DNA of 64,000 bases from positions 1 through 64,000 of the forward strand of contig NZ_JAKNQH010000001.1 of the NCBI RefSeq assembly GCF_022662305.1, read 5' to 3'. The DNA comes from Sphingomonas sp. BAUL-RG-20F-R05-02. Its GTDB lineage: Bacteria > Pseudomonadota > Alphaproteobacteria > Sphingomonadales > Sphingomonadaceae. A model generated the notes under the pieces. It saw only the letters and a list, made by a program, of their open reading frames with translations. It was not told the origin of the DNA and did not search any database. Positions 38,901-49,981 of this stretch are shown piece after piece. Made by a program: the position numbers and the translations under genes. Positions within the stretch are counted from its first letter, which is position 1. The number at the start of each line of letters is the position of its first letter.

Positions 38901-38965
38901 ACATCCGGCTCACGCCGGACCAACCCTATCGCTTATGGCGCATCGCACCGGGAGACAAAGCATGA
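35912..38965 (+). CDS. glgE: GlgE maltosyltransferase with an extra N-terminal degenerate barrel
   Basis: 1017 residues. GlgE transfers maltose from maltose-1-phosphate onto alpha-1,4-glucans. The C-terminal ~650 residues match GlgE: nucleophile Asp746 in FRVDNPHTK, acid/base Glu775 in FLAEAFTKP and the third Asp833 in FVNTPDINP. These spacings match Streptomyces GlgE almost exactly, offset by about 350. The first ~360 residues (AGYQAVLWQVP, LLLDINISDFPVAHPL, GVRGFRLLHAERI) resemble GH13 barrel strands without the catalytic acids. The start is a TTG with GGAG 7 nt upstream. It is the first gene of a four-gene operon. Confidence 0.93.
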   Translation: MPSSLSCILSVGDVSADQDRINDRVLTAAAKAGYQAVLWQVPAGSGGSTDSLIGAAQSVCAAAGLALLLDINISDFPVAHPLVAQEPALFAMRRAADPERPVDPRTPTAMSGEALARLRSDDATRVLLAPIAEQLLGFVAAGVRGFRLLHAERIAPEFLAALIARLRAQDEAVVVIAGPGLSREAARALRGLPLDGIMSSFGWWDMRAAWLVEEREDLRSVAPLLAEPRGAQLSQANAARSLLAAAVSADGIIVPLDVFERDPAIAGRAVAAVQAVAAFGGEMRRVGGSGGAVTAWLRADCRDVRRAEAALLTFVNTSSEGRPAPDPAIVLQTIGAAFESFGADAFEPLDAGEVRMLTAKRGAAIALDVMPDLAAAAQAPRLVVEDVIPHVDGGFPVKRVTGEAVMVEATIFADGHEQLAAELLWRCADEADWTIVPLEERPNYRWHAQFVPLRLGRHEFAVEAWLDRFGGFTRDFRKKLDAGVAQTVDHAEGRLLVEQARDRTTGALQVELTRLADALARDDDALLLLSDDLAAVMQQADDRPHRLRSAVQPLDAERLAARYSSWYELFPRSQAAGRHGTFADVIERLPAVRDMGFDTLYFPPIHPIGTTNRKGPNNTLTPAPGDPGSPYAIGAAAGGHDAIHPELGSLDDFLALIDAAHEHGLEIALDFAIQCSPDHPWLKEHPGWFAWRPDGSMKYAENPPKKYQDIVNVDFYGPDAVPGLWTELRDIILLWVERGVKTFRVDNPHTKTLPFWEWMIGDVRGRHPEVIFLAEAFTKPAMMYRLAKVGFSQSYTYFTWRDRKAELIEYITELTTTAPKEFYRPHFFVNTPDINPIFLQTSGRPGFRIRAVLAATLSGLFGVYSGFELCEAAPIPGKEEYLDSEKFELRPRDWNTPGNIIADITMLNRLRRAHPALQTHLNTRFYAAYNDNILYYAKPSLDGADMILVMVSLDPHNPQEADFEVPLWEFGLSDTAGIAVEDLAEGYRFDWHGKTQHIRLTPDQPYRLWRIAPGDKA

Positions 38966-41900
38966 CAGCGCTCGACCAGGACCCGCTCTGGTACAAAGAC
39001 GCCGTCATCTATCAGGTGCACGTCAAATCGTTCTTTGATTCGAACAATGACGGCATCGGCGACTTCGCCGGATTGATGGCCAAGCTCGATTACATCGCCG
39101 AACTCGGCGTCACCGCGATCTGGCTGCTGCCGTTCTATCCGAGCCCGCGCCGCGACGACGGCTATGACATCGGCGAATATCGCGATGTCAGCCCGGATTA
39201 CGGGACGATGGAGGACGTGCGCGCCTTCGTTACTGCCGCGCACGATCGCGGTATGCGCGTCATCACCGAACTCGTCATCAACCACACGTCGGATCAGCAT
39301 CCGTGGTTTCAGGCCGCGCGCAAGGCGCCCGCCGGCAGCCCGGAACGCGACTTTTACGTGTGGTCGGACACGGACAAGCTCTATTCCGGAACGCGCATCA
39401 TCTTCTGCGACACCGAAAAGTCGAATTGGACGTGGGACGATGAGGCGCAGGCGTACTTTTGGCATCGCTTCTATTCGCACCAGCCCGATCTCAACTTCGA
39501 CAATCCGAAGGTGCTTGAGGAAGTGCTGTCGGTGATGCACTTCTGGCTGGACGCTGGCGTGGACGGGCTGCGGCTCGACGCGATCCCGTATCTGGTCGAG
39601 CGGGACGGCACCTCGAACGAGAACCTCCCCGAGACGCATGCGGTGCTGAAGAAGATCCGCGCCGACCTCGACGCGCATTATCCGGACCGGATGCTGCTCG
39701 CCGAAGCGAACATGTGGCCCGAGGATACCCAGCAATATTTCGGCGAGGTCGATGAGAACGGCTGGGGCGACGAGTGCCACATGTCGTTCCATTTCCCGCT
39801 GATGCCGCGCATGTACATGGCGGTCGCGCAGGAGGACCGTTTCCCGATCACCGACATCATGCGACAGACGCCGGAAATCCCGGTTAACTGCCAGTGGGCA
39901 ATTTTCTTACGCAACCACGACGAGCTGACGCTCGAAATGGTGACCGACGCCGAGCGCGATTACCTGTGGAACACCTACGCCGCCGATAAGCGCGCACGCA
40001 TCAACCTCGGCATTCGGCGTCGTCTTGCGCCGCTGATGGAGCGCGACCGTCGGCGCATCGAGCTGATGAACGCACTGCTGCTGACCATGCCCGGCACGCC
40101 GGTGCTGTATTATGGCGACGAGATCGGCATGGGCGACAACGTCTATCTCGGCGATCGCGACGGGGTGCGTACGCCGATGCAATGGTCGTCGGATCGCAAC
40201 GGCGGTTTCAGCCGCGCCGATCCGGCCAGCCTGACGCTCCCGCCGATCATGGACCCGCTCTACGGCTTTCAGGCGATCAACGTCGAGGCGCAGGAGCGCG
40301 ATCAACATTCGCTGCTCAACTGGGTCAAGCGGATGCTGGCGGTGCGACGCGAGCATCAGGCGTTCGGGCGCGGCACGCAGCGCTTCCTGCGCCCCGCCAA
40401 CCGCAAGATCCTCGCGTACCTGCGCGAGCATGACGGCAATGCGGTGCTGTGCGTCGCCAACCTCAGCCGCACCGCGCAGGCGGTGGAACTCGACCTGCAT
40501 GATTATGCAGGCAGCACGCCGGTCGAGCTGTCGGGTGGTGCGTCGTTCCCGGCGGTGGGGCAGTTGCCGTATCTGCTGACGCTGCCGCCCTACGGCTTCT
40601 TGTGGTTCTGCCTGTCGAGCAACGTCGCGGCGCCGGAATGGTCGAGCGCGGCACCGGGCGGCGATGTCGAGCGCTACACCTTCGTGCTGCGTCCCGAGCT
40701 TGCCGGGGTGACGCGCGGGCGCAATGCGCAGGTGCTGGAAAGCGAAATCCTTCCGTCATACGTCGCGCAGCGCCGCTGGTTCGGGGAGAAGGACGAGACG
40801 ATCCGGGGCGTCCGCGTTGCGCGCACGGTTGCGCTGCCCGAAGTCGAAGACCTCGTGCTGACGCTGATCGAGGTGACCACCGACGCGGGCACGCAGACCT
40901 ACACGTTGCCGCTTGGCATCGCGTGGGAGGGCGAGTTGCAGGGACCGTTCGCCTCCAATCTCGCGATCGGGCGGGTGCGGCGCGAACGCCGCGTCGGGCT
41001 GCTGACCGACGGCTTCACCGTGTCGAGCTTCGCGGCGGCGGTGATCGGCGCGATCGGGCGCGGTGACGAGGTTGCGGTCGACGGCGGCGCACTGCGCTTC
41101 GTCGGCACCGAAGACCTCGACATCGGCACCGATGCAGCGCCGGAATGGATCGGCGCGGAACAATCGAACAGCACCATGATCCTTGGCGAGCGCGCGGTGC
41201 TGAAGCTGTTGCGCAAGGTGCAGGCGGGCATCCACCCCGACGCCGAGATGGTGCGCTATCTCGTTTCCGGCGGGTTCGAGAACGTGCCGGCGATCCTCGG
41301 CGAGGTGTGGCTCGACGAGCGCGAAACGTCGAGTCTCGTCATGCTGGTCCAGCGCTTCGTCTACAATCAGGGTGATGGTTGGGGGTGGACGCTTGGCCTG
41401 CTCGATCGGCTCGCTACCGATGCGCACTGGAGCTCCTCCAACTACGAAAACTTCGCGCAGAATGTCGGGCGGCGGCTGGCCGAAATGCACGCGGTGCTGG
41501 CCCGCCCGAGCGATGACGCGGCGTTTGCGCCGGAAGCGCTGTCGCTGGGTGATGCCGACCGTTTGTCGGAGCGGATCGAGGGGCAGGTCGACAAGGCGCT
41601 CGGTATCCTGAGCGGTGCGACGCTGAGCGAGGCGGATGCGACGGCGGCGGCATATTTGCGTGACCATCGCGGCGATCTGATGGCGCGCATCCGCAGCGTG
41701 GCGCGCGCGGCGGAAGGTCGCACCCGCACGCGTATTCACGGCGACCTGCATCTCGGCCAGATGCTGGTGACCGGGAGTGATGTGATGCTGATCGATTTCG
41801 AGGGCGAGCCGGTGAAATCACTTGACGATCGGCGAGCGAAGGACCTGCCCGAGCGGGACGTGGCGGGTATGCTACGATCGTTCGACTATGCCGCCGCAGT

Positions 41901-42171
41901 TGCCGAGCGTGCCCGCCCGGCGTTGGCTGATGCCGATGAGACGCGGGCCGACATGCGTTACGACGAGTTCCGGCGCAGCGCGGTCGACGCGTTCCTGGGC
42001 GGCTATAGCGAGGTGACGGCAATGCACGAGCCGCTGCTCGACCTGTTCGTTCTGGAAAAAGCAGCCTACGAAATCGCCTATGAGGCGGCGAACCGTCCCG
42101 ACTGGATCGGCGTGCCTATCGCTGGCCTCGCCCGCGCCGCCGAACGACTGTTGCAGGAGAACGCGGCATGA
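38962..42171 (+). CDS. treS: Fused trehalose synthase (TreS) - maltokinase (Pep2/Mak)
   Basis: 1069 residues from the ATG at 38962, overlapping the glgE stop by ATGA. Residues 1 to about 550 are TreS, a GH13 isomerase interconverting trehalose and maltose ([29 protein letters not shown] with the nucleophile Asp, [23 protein letters not shown]). The rest is a maltokinase ([20 protein letters not shown] catalytic loop, LIDFEGEP) that makes maltose-1-phosphate. This fusion is known in many bacteria and feeds GlgE directly. Confidence 0.96.
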   Translation: MTALDQDPLWYKDAVIYQVHVKSFFDSNNDGIGDFAGLMAKLDYIAELGVTAIWLLPFYPSPRRDDGYDIGEYRDVSPDYGTMEDVRAFVTAAHDRGMRVITELVINHTSDQHPWFQAARKAPAGSPERDFYVWSDTDKLYSGTRIIFCDTEKSNWTWDDEAQAYFWHRFYSHQPDLNFDNPKVLEEVLSVMHFWLDAGVDGLRLDAIPYLVERDGTSNENLPETHAVLKKIRADLDAHYPDRMLLAEANMWPEDTQQYFGEVDENGWGDECHMSFHFPLMPRMYMAVAQEDRFPITDIMRQTPEIPVNCQWAIFLRNHDELTLEMVTDAERDYLWNTYAADKRARINLGIRRRLAPLMERDRRRIELMNALLLTMPGTPVLYYGDEIGMGDNVYLGDRDGVRTPMQWSSDRNGGFSRADPASLTLPPIMDPLYGFQAINVEAQERDQHSLLNWVKRMLAVRREHQAFGRGTQRFLRPANRKILAYLREHDGNAVLCVANLSRTAQAVELDLHDYAGSTPVELSGGASFPAVGQLPYLLTLPPYGFLWFCLSSNVAAPEWSSAAPGGDVERYTFVLRPELAGVTRGRNAQVLESEILPSYVAQRRWFGEKDETIRGVRVARTVALPEVEDLVLTLIEVTTDAGTQTYTLPLGIAWEGELQGPFASNLAIGRVRRERRVGLLTDGFTVSSFAAAVIGAIGRGDEVAVDGGALRFVGTEDLDIGTDAAPEWIGAEQSNSTMILGERAVLKLLRKVQAGIHPDAEMVRYLVSGGFENVPAILGEVWLDERETSSLVMLVQRFVYNQGDGWGWTLGLLDRLATDAHWSSSNYENFAQNVGRRLAEMHAVLARPSDDAAFAPEALSLGDADRLSERIEGQVDKALGILSGATLSEADATAAAYLRDHRGDLMARIRSVARAAEGRTRTRIHGDLHLGQMLVTGSDVMLIDFEGEPVKSLDDRRAKDLPERDVAGMLRSFDYAAAVAERARPALADADETRADMRYDEFRRSAVDAFLGGYSEVTAMHEPLLDLFVLEKAAYEIAYEAANRPDWIGVPIAGLARAAERLLQENAA

Positions 42172-44345
42172 GCGTTCATGACGATACCGCCGCCGCGATC
42201 CTCGAAGCGCGGTTGAACGATCCCTTCGCGGTGCTGGGCGCGCATGACGGCGCGGTGCTGACCTTCCAGCCCGGTGCGCGGTCGGTAACCCTGATCGCGC
42301 GCGACAATGCACGCCCGCTCGGCACGCTGGAGGAGAGTGCGCCCGGTCTGTTCTCGGGTGCGCTCGCCGAACCTGTGCCGTATGCGCTGCGGATCGCATG
42401 GCCGGACGGTGCGGTGCAGGAGACCGAGGACGCTTACAGCTTCGGCCTCGTCCTCAGCGACCTCGATCTCTATCTGTTCAACGAGGGTCGGCATTGGGAA
42501 CTCGCGCGCGCGATGGGCGCGCATCCGCGCACGATGGACGGAGTGGAAGGCGTTGCCTTCTCGGTCTGGGCACCCAACGCGCGCCGCGTGTCGGTGGTGG
42601 GCGATTTCAACAGTTGGGATGGCCGGCGGCACCCGATGCGCTCGCGCCAGGGCGCAGGCGTTTGGGAGTTGTTCGTGCCGCGCATCGGCGTGGGTGCGCA
42701 TTACAAGTTCGAGATCGCCGGCGCTGACGGCAGCGTGGTGCAGAAGGCCGATCCGCTCGCCCGCCAGACCGAAGTGCCGCCCAGGACCGGATCGATCGTC
42801 GCGCCCGCGCCGGATTTCGCCTGGTCGGACGCCGACTGGCTGGCCGAGCGCGCCAAGCGTCATGCGCCCGACGCGCCGTTGTCGGTGTACGAAATCCATG
42901 CCGGTTCATGGCTGCGGCCGGATGGCGATGCCGAGGGGACGCTCGACTGGCAGGGGCTGGCCGAACGGCTGATCCCGTATGTCGCGGACATGGGCTTTAC
43001 CCATGTCGAACTGATGCCGATCATGGAGCATCCGTTCGGCGGGTCATGGGGCTATCAGCCGCTGTCGCAGTTCGCGCCCTCCGCGCGGTTCGGCACGCCC
43101 GATCAGTTCGCGGCGTTCGTCGATGCCTGCCATCGCTACGGCATCGGCGTGATCCTCGATTGGGTGCCGGCACACTTCCCGACCGACGCGCATGGCCTTG
43201 CGCGGTTCGACGGCACGCCGCTGTACGAACATGCCGATCCGCGCGAGGGGTTCCATCAGGATTGGAACACCTTAATCTACAATCTCGGGCGACGTGAGGT
43301 GTCGGGCTTCCTGCTCGCCTCGGCGTTCTGGTGGCTCGAGGCGTTCCATGTCGACGGTCTGCGCGTCGATGCGGTCGCCTCGATGCTGTACCGTGACTAC
43401 AGCCGCAACGCCGGCGAGTGGGTGCCCAACATCTACGGCGGCCGTGAGAACCTCGAATCGGTCGCGTTCCTGAAGCGTATGAACGAAGTCGTTGCCGAAC
43501 GTGTGCCCGGCGCGATCACGATCGCGGAGGAATCGACCGCTTGGCCGGGCGTGTCCGCGCCGGTGTCGGAGGGTGGCCTCGGCTTTTCGTACAAGTGGAA
43601 CATGGGCTGGATGAACGACACGCTCCGCTATGTGGAGCGTGACCCGCTGTATCGTGGCTGGCACCATAATGAGGTGACGTTCGGTCTCGTTTATGCCTTC
43701 TCCGAGCGGTTCGTGCTGCCGATCAGCCACGACGAAGTGGTGCACGGCAAGGGGTCGCTGATCGGCAAGATGCCGGGCGATCCGTGGCAACGCTTCGCCA
43801 ATCTACGCGCGTATTTCAGCCTGATGTGGACGCATCCCGGCAAGAAGCTGCTCTTCATGGGTTGCGAGATCGCGCAGGAGCGGGAATGGAACCACGATGC
43901 GCAGGTGGCGTGGGATCTGCTCGATCAGCCGCAACATGCCGCGATGCAGCGGCTCGTGCGGGATCTCAATCACCTCTATACGGCCGAGCCGGCGCTGCAT
44001 GCGCGCGACACCGATCCTGCGGGTTTCCAGTGGATCGTCGGGGGCGATACCGAACGCAACGTGTTCGTCTATGCCCGCTACGGTGCGCCGGGCGACGCGC
44101 CCGTGGTGGTCGTGCTGAACATGAGCGCCAACCCACATTATGGCTACCGTGTCGGCCTGCCGCGCGCGGGTGTGTGGCGGGAGGTGCTCAACAGCGATGC
44201 CGGTATCTATGGCGGTGCGAACATCGGCAACGGTGGTGCAATCCATTCCGTCGCAGGCGATCTCGACGGGCAGCCCGCGAGCGCGGACATCACGGTGCCG
44301 CCGTTGGCGGGACTGATCCTCCGCTTCGAGGATGCCGCCGCATGA
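42168..44345 (+). CDS. glgB: 1,4-alpha-glucan branching enzyme
   Basis: A 725-residue GH13 enzyme that makes alpha-1,6 branches. An N-terminal CBM48-type region ([18 protein letters not shown]) precedes the barrel with [19 protein letters not shown], nucleophile Asp in [15 protein letters not shown], acid Glu in [12 protein letters not shown] and [14 protein letters not shown]. The normal glgB length and order are intact. It overlaps treS and malQ by ATGA junctions, so all four enzymes should be made together. Confidence 0.97.
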   Translation: MSVHDDTAAAILEARLNDPFAVLGAHDGAVLTFQPGARSVTLIARDNARPLGTLEESAPGLFSGALAEPVPYALRIAWPDGAVQETEDAYSFGLVLSDLDLYLFNEGRHWELARAMGAHPRTMDGVEGVAFSVWAPNARRVSVVGDFNSWDGRRHPMRSRQGAGVWELFVPRIGVGAHYKFEIAGADGSVVQKADPLARQTEVPPRTGSIVAPAPDFAWSDADWLAERAKRHAPDAPLSVYEIHAGSWLRPDGDAEGTLDWQGLAERLIPYVADMGFTHVELMPIMEHPFGGSWGYQPLSQFAPSARFGTPDQFAAFVDACHRYGIGVILDWVPAHFPTDAHGLARFDGTPLYEHADPREGFHQDWNTLIYNLGRREVSGFLLASAFWWLEAFHVDGLRVDAVASMLYRDYSRNAGEWVPNIYGGRENLESVAFLKRMNEVVAERVPGAITIAEESTAWPGVSAPVSEGGLGFSYKWNMGWMNDTLRYVERDPLYRGWHHNEVTFGLVYAFSERFVLPISHDEVVHGKGSLIGKMPGDPWQRFANLRAYFSLMWTHPGKKLLFMGCEIAQEREWNHDAQVAWDLLDQPQHAAMQRLVRDLNHLYTAEPALHARDTDPAGFQWIVGGDTERNVFVYARYGAPGDAPVVVVLNMSANPHYGYRVGLPRAGVWREVLNSDAGIYGGANIGNGGAIHSVAGDLDGQPASADITVPPLAGLILRFEDAAA

Positions 44346-46378
44346 CGGGCGTCCTGGGAACGAAAGGCAACGACAGCGCACTGCACCGATTGGCCGAAGC
44401 GGCAGGGCTTCAGATCGTATGGGAGGACGCGCTTGGCGAGGCGCACCGCGTCTCCGACGACTCGCTGGTCGCGATTCTTGCCGCGCTGGGCTTTCCTGCG
44501 GATGGTGATGCTGCGATCGCCTGCAGTGCGGCGCAGCTGGCCGACGATAGCGAGGCTCCTTGCGCCTTCGTGTCGGGCGTGGCCGGAGAACCGATCGTGC
44601 TGTCGCCTGCTTGCGGTACGGCCGGAGCGGCGGAACTGGTCCTGGAGGACGGCACCCGTCAGGCGATCATGCTGGAGGCAACGAACGAGGGGCTGCGGCT
44701 GCCGGCGATTACCACGCTCGGCTACCACCGGTTGATGATCGGCGATCTTGAAATCAGCGTCGCAGTCACCCCTCCGCATTGCTTCACCGTCGATGATGCC
44801 GCTGGCGGTCGCCGTCTGTGGGGGCCAGCGGTGCAGATCGCGGCGCTGCGTGACGACCGCGCCACCGCGTTCGGCGATTTCGGGACGCTCGCCGATACCG
44901 CACGAGCCTTTGCCGCGCGCGGTGCGGATGCGCTCGCGATCAGCCCGGTGCATGCGCTGTTTCCCGCCGACAGCAGCCGCTACAGCCCCTATGCGCCATC
45001 GAGCCGACTGTTCCTCAACGTCCTCTACGCCGATCCCGCGCTGGTCGGCGCCGCGTCGGACGCGCCCGTCACCGACCTGATCGACTGGGAGCAGGCGATT
45101 CCGGCGCGGCTGCGGTCGCTGCGGCAGGCGTATGACGCGCGCTCCGATGCGGTGCGCGCTTCGGTCGCGGCGTTCGCGGCTGAAGGCGGCGGTGAACTTG
45201 AGCGGCACGCCCGTTTCGATGCGCTGCACGCCTACTTCTTCTCGCAGTCGGGCGCGCGTGGCTGGCAGGAGTGGCCGGCCGCGTACCATGATCCCGCCGG
45301 CGCTGCGGTCGCGCTGTTCGCGGCGGAACAGCAGGACGATGTCGGCTTCTATCTGTTCCTGCAATGGCTCGCCAAGCGTAGTCTTGACGCTGCGCAGCAG
45401 GCGGCGACCGACGCGGGTATGGCGCTGGGGCTGATCGCCGATCTGGCGGTCGGCATGGACCCGGGCGGGAGCCACGCCTGGAGCCGGCCGGACGATCTGC
45501 TCACCGGCCTTTCGATCGGTGCGCCGCCTGATCTGCTCGGGCCCGACGGGCAGAATTGGGGCATCACCGGCTTCTCGCCGCACGCCCTGCAGCGCACCGG
45601 CTTCGCGCCGTTCATCGCGACCCTGCGCGCGACGCTCGGCCATGCCGGCGGCATTCGTATCGACCATGCGTTGGGGCTGCGGCGGCTGTGGGTAGTGCCG
45701 GACGGCGCTTCTGCCAAGCAGGGGGCGTATCTGACCATCCCGATGGACGACATGCTTCGCCTGCTTGCCCTGGAATCGCATCGCGCCCGCGCGGTGGTTA
45801 TTGGTGAGGATCTCGGCACCGTTCCTGATGGCTTCCGACCGGCAATGGACGAGAAGGCAATGCTCGGCATGCGCGTTCTGTGGTTCGAGCGTGATGAGAA
45901 TGGCGATTTCCTGCCACCGGAGCGCTACGACCGGGACGCTGCGGCGATGACCGGCACGCACGATCTCGCGACCGTCGCCGGCTGGTGGCGTGGGCGTGAT
46001 ATCGAGTGGAACTGGAACCTCGGGCGGACGTCTCGTGCCGCCGATCAGGCCGAGGATCAAGCCGCGCGGGGCAAGGATCGCACCAAGCTGTGGAGCGCGT
46101 TCGTCGAGGCTGGCGTGGCAGCCGAGCCGCAGCCCGCGCCGCATGATGGCGATCGCGCGGTGGACGCGGCACTCGCCTTCGTGGCGCGCGCGCCGTCGAG
46201 CCTGGCGGTCATGCCGCTGGAAGATATCATCGGTGCGGTCGAGCAGCCCAATCTACCTGGCACGATCGACGAACACCCCAACTGGCGACGCAGGATGCCG
46301 GACACGACCGAAACGCTGCTGGAACGGCCGGAAGTCAGGGCCAGGCTGGCGGCGATCAACGCAGCACGAGCAACCTGA
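44342..46378 (+). CDS. malQ: 4-alpha-glucanotransferase (amylomaltase)
   Basis: 678 residues from the ATG at 44342, overlapping the glgB stop. A GH77 enzyme that moves maltodextrin segments and can release glucose. Catalytic elements are the nucleophile region [15 protein letters not shown], the acid region [14 protein letters not shown] and the third Asp in [13 protein letters not shown]. It carries the longer N-terminal extension seen in E. coli-type MalQ. As last gene of the operon it would remodel glucans made by GlgE and GlgB. No glgX, glgP, glgA or glgC is nearby. Confidence 0.95.
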   Translation: MTGVLGTKGNDSALHRLAEAAGLQIVWEDALGEAHRVSDDSLVAILAALGFPADGDAAIACSAAQLADDSEAPCAFVSGVAGEPIVLSPACGTAGAAELVLEDGTRQAIMLEATNEGLRLPAITTLGYHRLMIGDLEISVAVTPPHCFTVDDAAGGRRLWGPAVQIAALRDDRATAFGDFGTLADTARAFAARGADALAISPVHALFPADSSRYSPYAPSSRLFLNVLYADPALVGAASDAPVTDLIDWEQAIPARLRSLRQAYDARSDAVRASVAAFAAEGGGELERHARFDALHAYFFSQSGARGWQEWPAAYHDPAGAAVALFAAEQQDDVGFYLFLQWLAKRSLDAAQQAATDAGMALGLIADLAVGMDPGGSHAWSRPDDLLTGLSIGAPPDLLGPDGQNWGITGFSPHALQRTGFAPFIATLRATLGHAGGIRIDHALGLRRLWVVPDGASAKQGAYLTIPMDDMLRLLALESHRARAVVIGEDLGTVPDGFRPAMDEKAMLGMRVLWFERDENGDFLPPERYDRDAAAMTGTHDLATVAGWWRGRDIEWNWNLGRTSRAADQAEDQAARGKDRTKLWSAFVEAGVAAEPQPAPHDGDRAVDAALAFVARAPSSLAVMPLEDIIGAVEQPNLPGTIDEHPNWRRRMPDTTETLLERPEVRARLAAINAARAT

Positions 46379-47144
46379 CGTCGAGATCGTGCTCGCTGTG
46401 GCCGATCACGATACATTCATGGCGCGGATCTGTCGATGACGCTTTCGGCAGGATCCGTGCTGGCATGGGGCAGGATACAGATCGACCGGCGCGCGGGCAC
46501 CGTTCTGCGCCGGGAGCAGTGCCGATATGTATGGTTCGATGCTATTAGGAGATTGGCGCGATCATCGCCGGCCGGGACATAAAACCGGGCCGTTACTGCT
46601 CACCACTCGAACGTGCGAGCTGATCGCCGATCGACTTGGATGGCGAACGACTCTGATCGGCGACTCGTTTAGTCGAAACCCTTACCATCGGCCGGCTGTT
46701 CACCGCCGCCGTAGACCTGATCCAGATAATATCCCGCCAGCACGTAATGTGCCTTTACCGCTGCCGGGTGCGCGGCCCGTTGTGCCTGTTCCAGTTCCTG
46801 CTCGGCGCGCCGATAAAGGTAGTCGTTCTTATCGGGAACAGGGCAGGAGGCCATTGCCTTTACCTCGGCTGGGGTGTGGTCGACCGATCGACTATACACA
46901 TTACGCGCGGACATTCCTTTATGTAAATCAGCACCCGCCTTCCCGGAGTTGAACGATGCCGGCTCCTAAAAGGGCCGGTCGCTGCTGCCCGATTCAGCCG
47001 GAACGAGCAGCGTGCATGCGAATGAGATGCGCCGTTCGTGCCGTAGGTGTTTGCTTGTCCGGTTCCGCAACTCCGGTCCGCATCAGCCTACCAAATTTTA
47101 ATCACGTTCGTGCAATACAGATGGCTTAGCGACGAAAGCCGTAG
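46379..47144. other. Intergenic region between malQ and the chemoreceptor-like gene
   Basis: This 766-nt region holds one probable small minus-strand gene (46669-46854). The remainder is lower in GC than its surroundings around 46500-46700 and 46900-47100, without any coding-like frame, tRNA or strong hairpin. Confidence 0.5.
46669..46854 (-). CDS. Small conserved-type protein of unknown function
   Basis: A 61-residue, mostly helical protein (DYLYRRAEQELEQAQRAA, then AVKAHYVLAGYYLDQVYG). Such short Tyr/Leu-rich helical proteins recur in sphingomonads. The ATG at 46854 has GAGG 8 nt upstream; an in-frame ATG at 46914 adds 20 residues but has its AGGA directly against the start. It has no partner gene and no function can be assigned. 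Confidence 0.6.
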   Translation of the reverse strand: MASCPVPDKNDYLYRRAEQELEQAQRAAHPAAVKAHYVLAGYYLDQVYGGGEQPADGKGFD

Positions 47145-48182
47145 ATGCCACGCCGTATCCGATCCCTGCTCAGCTCCCTCAGCGACGAGGTTACCGCCCA
47201 CGCGCAACAAGCCGAAGATATTGCGGGGCGAACCAATTTGCTTGCGCTGAACGCGACGATCGAGGCGGCGCGCGCGGGCGACGCCGGTCGTGGATTTTCG
47301 GTGGTGGCGCAGGAGGTCAAGACACTTGCCGGGCTGGCGCGCACCGCCGCCGCGAGCTTCCGGGACGAGGTGCTTGGCTACCTGCACCACGGCAGCGCGA
47401 TCGCCGACGAACTGGCGCGCGAAATCGAAGGCGGACGTCTCGCCGATCTGGCGCAGTCGGTCGCCGATACGCTGGCGCGCACGATCTACGATCGGTCGAT
47501 CGATATCCGCATGCTCGCGACCGACCATTCGGTTGCCGAGGCTTTGCTGCTCGACCACGCCGCGCCGCGTACCGAGGCACGCGCGCTGGAACGCCTGCGC
47601 ACGTTGCTGGGGTGTTCGCCCTATTTTATCAATGCCTTCATGGTCGATGCGGAGGGACGGGTGGCGGTCTGCGCGCATGAGAATGCGGCCGTTCGCCGGG
47701 TCAATTTCAAGGGCTATTCGCAATTCGAAAAGGCGATGGCGGCACCGGCCAATGTCGGGTGGATGACCGACGAAGTCTGGCAAAATCCATGGTCCGCCGA
47801 TCGCAAGGTTCTGATCTTCGTCGCGCCGGTGCGGTACGAGGGGGCGACGATCGGTGTCTGCTACCTCGAATTCGATTTCGAGGGGCAGGCAGGGTCGATC
47901 ATGAACGTCATCAACAAGACCGCGACCAATGCCGTCGCCTCGATCGTCGATCCGAACGACTGCGTGGTCGCGACCACCGGCACCTATGCATGGCACGCCC
48001 AGCACCCGCACGCCTTTGTTGCGGCGGGCACGTCGGTACGATCCTCCGATGGCCTCAACGTCGCCCAGGCGCATGTCATGTCCGATCACGGCATCAGCGA
48101 TCTTGGCCTGCGCTGCATCATCGAGGAGCATGTCGCGACCGAGCAGGAGATCGTCAGCGCGCTGGCTCAACGACATCGCTGA
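47145..48182 (+). CDS. Soluble chemoreceptor-like protein: MCP hairpin tip followed by Cache/PDC-like sensor
   Basis: 345 residues with no membrane segment or signal peptide. Residues about 15-70 are the highly conserved tip of a methyl-accepting chemotaxis receptor ([17 protein letters not shown], then [14 protein letters not shown]), the part that contacts CheA/CheW. The rest resembles a PDC/Cache sensor ([48 protein letters not shown]). Order is reversed relative to normal receptors, which have sensor first and hairpin last, and the coiled-coil stalk is very short. The ligand and partner are unknown. It may be a cytoplasmic signalling adaptor rather than a true chemoreceptor. Confidence 0.82.
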   Translation: MPRRIRSLLSSLSDEVTAHAQQAEDIAGRTNLLALNATIEAARAGDAGRGFSVVAQEVKTLAGLARTAAASFRDEVLGYLHHGSAIADELAREIEGGRLADLAQSVADTLARTIYDRSIDIRMLATDHSVAEALLLDHAAPRTEARALERLRTLLGCSPYFINAFMVDAEGRVAVCAHENAAVRRVNFKGYSQFEKAMAAPANVGWMTDEVWQNPWSADRKVLIFVAPVRYEGATIGVCYLEFDFEGQAGSIMNVINKTATNAVASIVDPNDCVVATTGTYAWHAQHPHAFVAAGTSVRSSDGLNVAQAHVMSDHGISDLGLRCIIEEHVATEQEIVSALAQRHR

Positions 48183-48267
48183 GGGGTTTAGGCGACGTGA
48201 ATGGCGTAGCGGCGAAAACAGCGTATGACCTGCCCGACGCGTTCCGCAGCGGGGCAGGAGTTTCTCG

Positions 48268-48759
48268 ATGAAACATGTATCAGCGTGGCTGGCGTTGCTC
48301 CTGCTCGCCGGGTGCGGCCCGCAGCCAAAGCCACCGCCCCGATTGATGTTCGAAGGGCTGCCCGTCACCGGCAGTCTCGCCGATGCGCGGCGCGCCGGCT
48401 TTACGGATTGCGTACAGCCCGATTACATCAGCATGCGCTGCCGCAAGCATGGTGTAATGCTGGAAGGCGGTGGCCCCTATGAGGCAGCGGTCGACCTGAT
48501 CGGCGGCGATGGCGGCGGCGGTTTTTACGAGGTGGTGCTTTGGCACGACACCGATCAATATGCCGTCTACAAGATCACCGAGGGGCTGGAACACGCCGGG
48601 TGGCAGAATTGCAGCACCGCCACGCCTGACGAAAAGGGTGATCAGCTGATCTACACCCGCGCCGGCGCCAAGGTCAGGATTTCGATGGATCTGAGTTATT
48701 GGGCAAAGCGCCGGCTGCGCATATTGCCGCAGACCAACACGCGCGATCGGCGCTGTTGA
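48268..48759 (+). CDS. Hypothetical lipoprotein
   Basis: 163 residues beginning with a lipoprotein signal, LALLLLAGC, with the lipidated Cys at position 16 and AGGAG 7 nt before the ATG. The mature part is small and mixed alpha/beta with several cysteines (FTDCVQPDY, MRCRKHG, WQNCSTA). No domain family is recognised. It lies between the chemoreceptor-like gene and the Nudix fusion on the same strand, without overlap, so co-function is not implied. Confidence 0.75.
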   Translation: MKHVSAWLALLLLAGCGPQPKPPPRLMFEGLPVTGSLADARRAGFTDCVQPDYISMRCRKHGVMLEGGGPYEAAVDLIGGDGGGGFYEVVLWHDTDQYAVYKITEGLEHAGWQNCSTATPDEKGDQLIYTRAGAKVRISMDLSYWAKRRLRILPQTNTRDRRC

Positions 48760-48835
48760 CGCGTTTCAGAAGGAGTCTTGCAATCGGCAGGTTGCGGATC
48801 GCCACTCCGAGCGTGTAACGGGTCGTTCCGCCGCA

Positions 48836-49975
48836 GTGGCGTTTGGAGCACGCAACATTCGCCAGATCGCTGCCTTGCCGTACCGTGTGATGGGACAAGG
48901 TATCGACGCGCCCATCAACATTCTGCTGGTGACGTCGCGACAGACCAAGCGCTGGGTGATCCCAAAGGGGAACATCATGACCGGCCTGCCGCTGCACCGC
49001 GCGGCCGCAGTCGAGGCGGAGGAGGAGGCGGGGGTGTTAGGTCTGGTCTGCCCGACCCCGCTCGGATCGTACCGGTATCGCAAGCGGCGTGGCAACGGCG
49101 CTTCGCTGATGATCGACGTGGATGTGTTCTGCCTGGCGGTAAACACCGAGCTTGGCGCGTGGAAGGAACAGCCCGAGCGCGAACGCCGCTGGTTCAGTTT
49201 GGCCGACGCGGCGCAAGCTGTCGACGAGCCCGATCTTCGCGACCTGATCCGATCGTTCGGGCCAACCGATTTCAAAGCCGCGACGCGCCGGGGGGGAATC
49301 CTGAGCGCGGTCGCCAGCACATCAAGGGTGGGAAGCATGTTCGCCTGGTTTCAACGGCTGCTGCCCAAAAGCGGCAATTTCTTCGATATGTTCGAGGCGC
49401 ATGTCGTCACGGTCGTCGCGGCCGCCGACGCGCTGGCGCGGCTGTTGCAGGACGGCAACCGCGACCATATCCGCGAGGTTATCGAGCGCGAGAGCGACGC
49501 GGACGAGATCAACCGCGAGGTGCTGCGCACGGTGCGCGAGACGTTCCTGACGCCGTTCGACCGTGGCGCGATCACCAGCCTGATCAGCTCGCTGGATGAT
49601 GCGATCGACGAGATGCAGGCTGCGGTTCAGGCGATCGACCTGTACGAACTGCGCGGGTTCGAGCAGGAAATGAAGGACATCGGTGCCATCATCGTCGATG
49701 CCGCGCGGCTTACGGCGGAAGCGATGCCGCTGCTGCGCGATGTCGCCGCCAACGGCGTGCGGCTGCACGAACTGACCGAGCGGTTGGTGCGGATGGAAAG
49801 CCAGTCCGACGACATCTACCGGATCGGCGTGAAACGCGCGTTTGCCGAACTGAAGGCGGACGACGTACAGGGCTTCATCGTCGCGCGTGAGGTGTACGAT
49901 CACCTCGAACGCATTGTCGACGCGTTCAAGGCGGTCGCGAACGAGATCGACGGCATCGTCATCGATCACAGCTGA
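48836..49975 (+). CDS. In-frame fusion of a Nudix hydrolase and a PhoU-like DUF47 protein
   Basis: One 379-residue frame. Residues 1 to ~150 are a Nudix domain (RQIAALPYRV, WVIPKGN, then the Nudix helix AVEAEEEAGV, in which the usual Glu and Arg of GX5EX7RE are Leu and Val). Residues 168-379 are a DUF47/TIGR00153 protein (MFAWFQRLLPKSGNFFDMFEAH), the PhoU-like partner of Pit phosphate transporters. The Met168 codon (49337) is preceded by GGGAAG, so a separate DUF47 product may also be made. The start is a GTG. It is directly followed by pit. Nudix enzymes of this type hydrolyse diphosphoinositol or dinucleotide polyphosphates; a phosphate-signalling role is an inference. Confidence 0.85.
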   Translation: MAFGARNIRQIAALPYRVMGQGIDAPINILLVTSRQTKRWVIPKGNIMTGLPLHRAAAVEAEEEAGVLGLVCPTPLGSYRYRKRRGNGASLMIDVDVFCLAVNTELGAWKEQPERERRWFSLADAAQAVDEPDLRDLIRSFGPTDFKAATRRGGILSAVASTSRVGSMFAWFQRLLPKSGNFFDMFEAHVVTVVAAADALARLLQDGNRDHIREVIERESDADEINREVLRTVRETFLTPFDRGAITSLISSLDDAIDEMQAAVQAIDLYELRGFEQEMKDIGAIIVDAARLTAEAMPLLRDVAANGVRLHELTERLVRMESQSDDIYRIGVKRAFAELKADDVQGFIVAREVYDHLERIVDAFKAVANEIDGIVIDHS

Positions 49976-49981
49976 TCCACC

